NCBI GenBank assembly: GCA_015654925.1
Contig: JAATFX010000078.1
Location: 1-35,690, forward strand
Length of the DNA: 35,690 nt
From: Enterobacterales bacterium
GTDB taxonomy: Bacteria > Pseudomonadota > Gammaproteobacteria > Enterobacterales > Enterobacteriaceae
Reading direction: 5' to 3'
Each line of letters begins with the position of its first letter. Within the stretch, counting starts at the first letter, position 1. Positions 30,565-35,690 of this stretch are shown here, piece after piece. The notes under the pieces were generated by a model that ran no database searches, was not told where the DNA came from, and saw only the letters and a program-made list of their open reading frames with translations. A program made the position numbers and the translations under genes.

Positions 30565-31440
30565 TCATGTCCGATGCGCCGACACCAGCAATTCCACCAT
30601 GGTTTCGGCCGCGCGGGAAAGCGGGTAGGCGGCATGGGTCACGGCATAATGCTTCATCTCCCAGGAAGGCGTGCCCGGGATCTCTTCCAGGGGCAGTACC
30701 GGGCGCAACAGCGCGGCGTAATGCTCCGGCAAAATGCCGATATATTGCCCGGTGGCGATCAGCATGGCGACCGCCTCGATGCCGGTCGCTTCGGGGCCCT
30801 GGGCATAGCCCAGCACCGAGATGCTTTCCGCCACGAACGCCTGCTGCTGTCGAAACACCACCGGACGGTTTTCGCCGTTTTGCCGCCGGTTGACGGCGTA
30901 CAAGCGATGGGTTTCGCTATAGAGTTCAATATAACGTAAAGATATGACCTTTTGATGCTCCATTATTCCTTTTACGGCAATATCCAGCTTGCGATCGATT
31001 AATGCCTGAATAAGTTGTTGCGCATTTAACGTATGCAGAGACAAATTAACCAGCGGCGCCAGGCGATTTAATTCTTTAAGGGCTATATGTATAGCGGTAG
31101 CGGTGTTGCCGATTATATTATCAGTAAAACCTATGGATAAGGGGCCGGAAATAATTCCCCGGCTGGCATCGATGGCGGGAAAAATCCGGTCAAGGGCGTT
31201 CAGCGCTTCCTGGGCGTAAATTAATGCCGCTTTCCCGGCGGCGGTAAGTTCAAATCCCCGCGGCCCGCGGGTGCATAATTGCGCACCCAGGCTTTCTTCC
31301 ACCGATTTGATTTGGCGGCTGATGGTGGCCTTGGTCATATTAAGCTTACTTTCCGCAGCGGAAAAACCACCTGACATGGCAACCACACAGAATATTCGTA
31401 ATGCCCTCAGATCGCGCTCATTTAGCATCCGATTTTTCAT
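30565..31440 (-). CDS. LysR-family transcriptional regulator
   Basis: A standard LysR regulator of about 291 residues. The N-terminal winged HTH reads ALRIFCVVAMSGGFSAAESKLNMTKATISRQIKSVEE, followed by CTRGPRGFELTAAGKAAL; the C-terminal part is the two-lobe effector domain (PLSIGFTDNI... and ESISVLGYAQGPEATGIEAVAMLIATGQYIGILP). The start at 31440 is chosen since GGAA stands 9 bp before it; the upstream ATG at 31449 has that sequence too close. It is divergent from the ureohydrolase across about 97 bp, where LysR proteins normally bind. The related gpuA and gbuA genes of Pseudomonas are also linked to LysR regulators, so it probably responds to the guanidino substrate. Confidence 0.88.
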   Translation of the reverse strand: MKNRMLNERDLRALRIFCVVAMSGGFSAAESKLNMTKATISRQIKSVEESLGAQLCTRGPRGFELTAAGKAALIYAQEALNALDRIFPAIDASRGIISGPLSIGFTDNIIGNTATAIHIALKELNRLAPLVNLSLHTLNAQQLIQALIDRKLDIAVKGIMEHQKVISLRYIELYSETHRLYAVNRRQNGENRPVVFRQQQAFVAESISVLGYAQGPEATGIEAVAMLIATGQYIGILPEHYAALLRPVLPLEEIPGTPSWEMKHYAVTHAAYPLSRAAETMVELLVSAHRT

Positions 31441-31546
31441 GGTTGTCATTTCCGATACTATGATTGCAAATAATGTCTATTTTCCACCGGATATTCTCTC
31501 TATACAATCGCTGCAACATCTTTTTTGCCAATGCAGGAAATAATAT

Positions 31547-32512
31547 ATGTCAGACGCGCTTACCATTGCCCCGCAGACCAATCATAAATCATTGCTATTT
31601 GCCGATCTGGCGCTCGACCTGGATAATTTACAGGCCCATTTCGCGGTATTGGGAATGCCGTATGGCGCCGCCTATACGCCGCAGGATTATAATAACGACC
31701 AAACCCGGGCGCCGACCGCTATTCGCCAGGCATCCGATCGGGTGATCCGCAGTCCGGAACGCTACGACTTTGATATTGACGGCCCGCTGCTGCAAGGCCG
31801 GGACGATATCCGTTTTGTCGATTGCGGGGATATTCCAGCCGATCTCAACGACCCGCGCGGCCACTTTGTCCGTGCGGAACAGGCCACCCGCAAGATCCTC
31901 GCGGCGGGCGCCATCCCGATTGTGCTGGGCGGCGATCACGGCATTACCAATCCCATCCTGCGCGCGTTTGACGAGCAGGGGCCGATAACCATTGTTCATC
32001 TGGATGCCCATCTGGATTGGCGCGATGAGGTTAACGGCGTAAAAGACGGACTGTCGAGCCCGATGCGCCGCGCCTCAGAATTGCCTTACGTGAAAGATAT
32101 TATCCAGATTGGCATGCGCGCATCGGGCAGCGCGCGCCAGGAGGAGGCGGATTATGCCCGCGCCTGGGGCGCCAAAATTTTTACCGCCTATGAATTACAC
32201 GATATCGGGATGGACGCCGTGCTGGCGCAGATCCCCGACGGCGGCCGCTATTATCTCTCCATCGACGCCGATGGCCTGGACCCCACCTGCATGCCCGCCG
32301 TGGCCGGTCCGGCGCCGGGCGGCGTGACCTTTGTCCAGGCGCGGAAATTGATCCACGGCTTGGTAAAAAAAGGCCGGGTTATCGGTATGGATTTCGTTGA
32401 AATTCAACCGTCAAAAGACGTTCACCAGCTTTCCTGCACCCTCGCTGGACGCCTGATCCTGAATTTTATCGGCGCCGCCATCCGCGCCGGTTATTGTGAT
32501 TCCGTACGCTAA
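31547..32512 (+). CDS. Arginase/agmatinase-family ureohydrolase, divergent subgroup
   Basis: The 321-residue enzyme has all six binuclear manganese ligands: His131 (GGDHG), Asp153, His155 and Asp157 (HLDAHLDW), and Asp240/Asp242 (SIDADGLDP). This family hydrolyses guanidino groups to urea (or formamide from formimino groups). It differs from agmatinases at the loop after the second metal site, where I expect His-Gly-Thr-Pro/Met-Phe; here it reads VKDGLSSPMRR (165-175), with Asp in place of the His. That His is the proton shuttle in arginases, so the substrate or mechanism may differ. GGAAAT lies before the ATG. It is divergent from LysR and followed by an amino-acid ABC importer, which probably brings in its substrate. 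Agmatinase, guanidinobutyrase and guanidinopropionase are options. Confidence 0.82.
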   Translation: MSDALTIAPQTNHKSLLFADLALDLDNLQAHFAVLGMPYGAAYTPQDYNNDQTRAPTAIRQASDRVIRSPERYDFDIDGPLLQGRDDIRFVDCGDIPADLNDPRGHFVRAEQATRKILAAGAIPIVLGGDHGITNPILRAFDEQGPITIVHLDAHLDWRDEVNGVKDGLSSPMRRASELPYVKDIIQIGMRASGSARQEEADYARAWGAKIFTAYELHDIGMDAVLAQIPDGGRYYLSIDADGLDPTCMPAVAGPAPGGVTFVQARKLIHGLVKKGRVIGMDFVEIQPSKDVHQLSCTLAGRLILNFIGAAIRAGYCDSVR

Positions 32513-32532
32513 CCGACCTCTGAGGGCAATTC

Positions 32533-33273
32533 ATGAATATCAAACGCATTTTATTGGCCGTACTCGCGCCGGCCGTTTTTTATGCCGGGGCCTGCCTGGC
32601 CGCAGAGCCGATTCGCGTGGCCATCGACCCGACCTTTCCGCCGATGGAATACATGCAAAATGGCCAGCGCGTCGGCTTTGATATCGATTTGGCCAATGCG
32701 CTGGCGGCAAAAATCGGTCGTACGATGAATTACACCGATATGGATTTCAAGGCCATGGTGCCGTCGGTGCTGGCCGGCCGCCAGGACATCGTCATGTCCG
32801 CCATTTACATTACCGATGAACGCAAAAAGGTGGTGGATTTTACCGATCCCTATTTTTCCGCGGGTCTGGTGGTGATGGTGAAAAAGGGCAATGACAGTAT
32901 AAAAACCCCGGCGGACCTGGCGGGTAAACGTGTCGCGGTCCAGGTCGGTACCAAATCCGTCTCGGTATTGAGCGCTGCTTATCCGACGGCAAAACCGGTC
33001 GAGGTGGAAAAAAATGAAGAAATGTTCAATTCCCTTGAAACCGGGCGCGCCGATGCGGTGGTCACGGGTAAACCCGCCGCGCTGCTTTATGCCAAAACGC
33101 GCGGCACCACCATTCTGTTGCCGGAACCTCTGACCCACGAGGAATATGGGATTGCCGTCAGCAAACGCGAGCCGGAAATTCGCGCGGCGCTGAATAAGGC
33201 CTTGCAGGAAATCAGGGCGGACGGCACCTACGATGCGCTGGTGCAAAAATGGTTTGGCGAGGCGGGAAAATAA
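32533..33273 (+). CDS. Polar amino-acid ABC transporter substrate-binding protein (family 3)
   Basis: A 246-residue periplasmic protein. Residues 1-23 form a signal peptide (YAGACLA then AEP). The mature start PIRVAIDPTFPPMEYMQNGQRVGFDIDLANALA is the classical beginning of family 3 binding proteins, followed by LAGRQDIVMSAIYITDERKKVVDFTDPYF. Such proteins bind lysine/arginine/ornithine, glutamine, histidine, opines and similar ligands. GAGGGC precedes the ATG. It starts 21 bp after the ureohydrolase, so the ligand is probably a guanidino amino acid or polyamine-like compound. Confidence 0.88.
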   Translation: MNIKRILLAVLAPAVFYAGACLAAEPIRVAIDPTFPPMEYMQNGQRVGFDIDLANALAAKIGRTMNYTDMDFKAMVPSVLAGRQDIVMSAIYITDERKKVVDFTDPYFSAGLVVMVKKGNDSIKTPADLAGKRVAVQVGTKSVSVLSAAYPTAKPVEVEKNEEMFNSLETGRADAVVTGKPAALLYAKTRGTTILLPEPLTHEEYGIAVSKREPEIRAALNKALQEIRADGTYDALVQKWFGEAGK

Positions 33274-33288
33274 GGAGCATCGTGCAAT

Positions 33289-33960
33289 ATGGTCACCTTT
33301 GATTTCACGCCCGCGCTGGCGGGTTGGCGGGATTTACTGGCAGGCGCGCTGGTGACCGTTGAGATAACTTTGTGCGCGATGCTGGTCAGTTGCCTGCTCG
33401 GCACGCTGATTGGCCTGGCGCGGTCCAATCCGCAGCGGCGTCTGCCGTGGCTGGCCGGAAATATCTATGTGGTGTTTATCCGGGGTACGCCGCTGCTGGT
33501 GCAATTGTTTATTCTGTATTTTGGCCTGCCTTATTTCGATATCGTCATCCCGGCTTTTGTCTGCGGCGTGATCGGCATGGGCTGCTATTCGGCGGCCTAT
33601 GTTTCCGAGCTGGTGCGCGGCGCCATTATCTCCATCGATCGGGGGCAGACCGAAGCCGCCCGCTCAATGGGCATGTCCTCCGGCCAGGCCATGCGGTGGA
33701 TTATCCTGCCGCAGGCGCTGGTGAGGATGATCCCGCCGCTGGCGAATGAGTTTATCGCCCTGACAAAAAATTCCGCGCTGGTGTCGCTGGTGACCATCCA
33801 CGATGTGATGCATGAAGGGCAGAAAATCATCAGCGTCTCTTATCGCTCCCTGGAGGTCTATATCGTTATTGCCCTTATTTATCTTGTGCTGACCGGCAGT
33901 ACCATGTATGCCCTGCGCAAGGTTGAACACAAGCTGCGGGCCGGGGGGATGGTAAATTGA
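33289..33960 (+). CDS. Polar amino-acid ABC transporter permease (HisM/GlnP type)
   Basis: The product is 223 residues with about five spans. It has the HisM/GlnP-type domain with [44 protein letters not shown] and the EAA loop [33 protein letters not shown]. It starts 16 bp after the binding-protein stop, behind AAGGAG. Only one permease gene is present, so the channel should be a homodimer. Its stop TGA overlaps the TTG start of the ATPase. Confidence 0.88.
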   Translation: MVTFDFTPALAGWRDLLAGALVTVEITLCAMLVSCLLGTLIGLARSNPQRRLPWLAGNIYVVFIRGTPLLVQLFILYFGLPYFDIVIPAFVCGVIGMGCYSAAYVSELVRGAIISIDRGQTEAARSMGMSSGQAMRWIILPQALVRMIPPLANEFIALTKNSALVSLVTIHDVMHEGQKIISVSYRSLEVYIVIALIYLVLTGSTMYALRKVEHKLRAGGMVN

Positions 33961-34706
33961 GCGAAGGTATTATCCAGGTCAAAAATCTTAAAAAATCATT
34001 TGGCGACCAGCTTATCCTGAAGGGAATCGATATTGAGGTTCACCGCGGCGAGGTGGTGGTGATTATCGGTCCCAGCGGGTCGGGCAAAAGCACTTTTTTA
34101 CGCTGCTGCAACGGGCTTGAGCACGCCCAGGGCGGTTCGATCCGCATCTGCGGGGAATGGCTGCTGCAAGAGGGGACGATGCTGGAAGAAGGGCGGCTGA
34201 ACGGTTTACGCGTTCATGTGGGCATGGTCTTTCAGTCCTTCAATTTGTTTCCCCACCTGACCATTTTGCAAAACGTCGCCATCGGGCCGCACAAGATCCT
34301 CCGGCAGCCCAAAACCCATGCCGAACAGATGGCGCGCAAACTGCTGCAAAAGGTCGGTCTGGCCGACAAGGCGCAAGCGATGCCCGCCAGCCTGTCGGGC
34401 GGACAAAAGCAGCGCGTCGCCATTGCCCGCGCGCTGGCGCTGCAACCCGAAGTGATGCTGTTCGACGAGCCGACCTCGGCGTTGGACCCGGAACTGGTGG
34501 GCGAAGTGCTGGCGGTGATGAAGCAATTGGCCGGCGAAGGCATGACCATGCTGGTGGTCACCCATGAGATGTCGTTCGCGCGCGAAATGGCGGATATGCT
34601 GATCGTTATGGAGGAGGGGCGTATTGTGGAAAGCGGGCCGGCCGCAGCCATCTTTGCGCATCCCGCCCATGAACGGACGCGGGCGCTGCTGCATAAAATC
34701 ATGTAA
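33957..34706 (+). CDS. Polar amino-acid ABC transporter ATPase (GlnQ/HisP type)
   Basis: A TTG start overlaps the permease stop (TTGA), giving 249 residues. Walker A is GPSGSGKST (38-46), followed by [17 protein letters not shown] (Q-loop), [14 protein letters not shown] (signature), [19 protein letters not shown] (Walker B and D-loop) and [11 protein letters not shown] (switch). These marks fit the PAAT subfamily closely. It completes the binding protein-permease-ATPase importer and ends 24 bp from the convergent AEC gene. Confidence 0.9.
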   Translation: MSEGIIQVKNLKKSFGDQLILKGIDIEVHRGEVVVIIGPSGSGKSTFLRCCNGLEHAQGGSIRICGEWLLQEGTMLEEGRLNGLRVHVGMVFQSFNLFPHLTILQNVAIGPHKILRQPKTHAEQMARKLLQKVGLADKAQAMPASLSGGQKQRVAIARALALQPEVMLFDEPTSALDPELVGEVLAVMKQLAGEGMTMLVVTHEMSFAREMADMLIVMEEGRIVESGPAAAIFAHPAHERTRALLHKIM

Positions 34707-34731
34707 AAAACGGGCCGCCCGGATGCCAGGC
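34705..34731 (-). terminator. Possible terminator of the AEC-family gene
   Basis: On the minus strand, GCCTGG-CAT-CCGGGC (34731-34717, one U-G pair) is followed by GCGGCCCG-type sequence and then six T (34710-34705). Hairpin and T-run are a few bases apart, so a weak intrinsic terminator is plausible. Confidence 0.4.
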
Positions 34732-35690
34732 TACTGCCACACAGGATAATAACGGGTCATAAGTATCATCAGCAGGGGCGTAGTGATGGTCGACAGCAGC
34801 GTTGTCAGCAGCATGCTGGTCGCCGTCACCCCCTGCAGCACTTTGAATTTTTGCGCCATCAGGTAGACATTTACGCCTACGGCCATCGAACCCAGCAGGA
34901 CGACCACCTGGCTTTCTTGCAGCGGCAAGTGGAGCAGGAACGCAATTCCCCAGATAATGGCCGGCATCAGCAACAGCTTTAATACGCACAGGGCAGCGCT
35001 TTCGCGCAGACCCTGGCTGATGTTATAGCGGGCGAGACTCATGCCCAGCGTCACCAGCGTCAAAGGCGCGGAGACGTCGCCGAGCATCGTGACCGATATA
35101 TCGATGGCCCGGGGCAGCGATCGGTGGAGCAGAAAACTCCATGCGAAGCCGCTGAAAATGCCGATAATCAGGGGATTACGCAAGACGCTGAGCAGCGTTT
35201 TAACAATCCCCTGCAGTGAGAAACTCCCGCTCCGCGCCCATTCGACGGAAACCGTTACCAGCGTCCACAGGATCAGGCTGTTGAATACCAGCACCAAAGC
35301 CACCGAGGGCAGGCTCGATTGACCGAGTAATATCAGCGCGACGGGAATGCCCAGCATGACGTTATTGGAAAAAATTCCGCCCAGTCCAAACACGGACGCT
35401 GAAACCGGATCGAGCCGGAACACATGTTTTGCCAGTATCCTGCCCACGATGTAAACCGCAAAACAGCTGCCAAAATAGGCAATCAGCAAGCGCACGTCCA
35501 CGGCGGGGCTTTGGTAAAATTTACTCATCACTTTGAACAGCATGCAGGGCAGGGCAACGGTAAAACAAAACCGGTTGAGCCCCTCGTTGACCGACTCGGG
35601 CCAGCCGGCAAAGCGCCCAAGACAAAACCCCGTGGCGATGAGCAAAAAAAGCGGCGCCGAAAGTATAACCTGGTGCGATAGCTGAGCCAG
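34731..35690 (-). CDS. AEC-family (auxin efflux carrier-like) transporter, cut at the right edge
   Basis: The frame is open right up to the window edge, and reading through gives a conserved start-like segment (LAQLSHQVILSAPLFLLIATG), so the TTG at 35645 is probably not the true start, which lies beyond the window. At least 319 residues are seen, with about ten spans. Features of the AEC family are the N-terminal LFLLIATGFCLGRF, the half-repeat VNEGLNRFCFTVALPCMLFKVM and the C-terminal SMAVGVNVYLMAQKF. AEC members carry malate, malonate, auxin-like or other organic acids. It converges on the ABC importer and has no clear link to it. Confidence 0.82.
   Translation of the reverse strand: MAQLSHQVILSAPLFLLIATGFCLGRFAGWPESVNEGLNRFCFTVALPCMLFKVMSKFYQSPAVDVRLLIAYFGSCFAVYIVGRILAKHVFRLDPVSASVFGLGGIFSNNVMLGIPVALILLGQSSLPSVALVLVFNSLILWTLVTVSVEWARSGSFSLQGIVKTLLSVLRNPLIIGIFSGFAWSFLLHRSLPRAIDISVTMLGDVSAPLTLVTLGMSLARYNISQGLRESAALCVLKLLLMPAIIWGIAFLLHLPLQESQVVVLLGSMAVGVNVYLMAQKFKVLQGVTATSMLLTTLLSTITTPLLMILMTRYYPVWQ

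Noticed and set aside
1..35690. tRNA, rRNA, CRISPR array, insertion sequence or prophage
   Set aside because: No cloverleaf-like gene, regular spacer-repeat array, transposase motif or phage gene was seen while reading both strands.

Overview
The window looks like a chromosomal accessory or catabolic region of a gammaproteobacterium, most likely Enterobacterales. The reasons are moderately high GC in genes with AT-rich intergenic gaps, AGGAG-type ribosome binding sites, galactitol-type PTS genes, and enteric-style GntR, IclR and LysR regulators. A plant- or insect-associated enteric lineage (Sodalis, soft-rot or similar) would fit, but the sequence alone does not prove it. No rRNA, tRNA, CRISPR array, transposase or phage gene was seen. 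The right end cuts a gene.

The window reads as a row of self-contained nutrient-use cassettes, most with their own regulator: (1) 25-3869, a DASS-type anion transporter and an adenylosuccinate-lyase/PcaB-like lyase, divergent from a GntR/UTRA regulator, with four operator-like palindromes at an exact 18-bp period between them; a lone beta-lactamase-fold serine hydrolase follows (3964-5016). (2) 5050-11340, a five-gene leftward operon (SDR, FAH-type hydrolase, enolase-superfamily dehydratase, Ldh_2 dehydrogenase, MHS transporter) divergent from an IclR regulator. Its gene set matches a non-phosphorylated '2,4-diketo-3-deoxy acid' route like that for L-fuconate. (3) 11359-13827, a galactitol-type PTS (IIB, IIC, IIA) plus a small HTH/coiled-coil protein, with no catabolic enzyme. 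(4) 14224-22413, a DUF1543 protein, then nagA, a GntR/UTRA regulator and a BadF-type amino-sugar kinase, divergent from a complete carbohydrate ABC importer. Together these suggest uptake of free N-acetylglucosamine-like sugar, phosphorylation by the kinase and deacetylation by NagA. (5) 22444-29357, an XRE-cupin regulator divergent from a tightly packed set: nitrilase-superfamily hydrolase, SsuABC/TauABC-like importer, an AtzG-like small protein with an AtzE-like amidase, and a DMT permease. It looks like an import and amide/ureide hydrolysis pathway for an unidentified nitrogen compound. (6) 29387-30534, an Xre/RES toxin-antitoxin locus whose antitoxin looks intact but whose RES toxin seems to have lost its middle. 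(7) 30565-35690, a LysR regulator divergent from an arginase-fold ureohydrolase and a polar amino-acid ABC importer, then a convergent AEC-family carrier cut by the window edge.

The most unusual items are the 18-bp-phased operator array (3005-3076), the nitrilase/ABC/AtzEG cassette, the internally deleted RES toxin, and the ureohydrolase that keeps all six metal ligands but lacks the usual second-shell His-Gly loop. Functions come from reading motifs by eye and from family knowledge. No database search was possible, so exact substrates are open.
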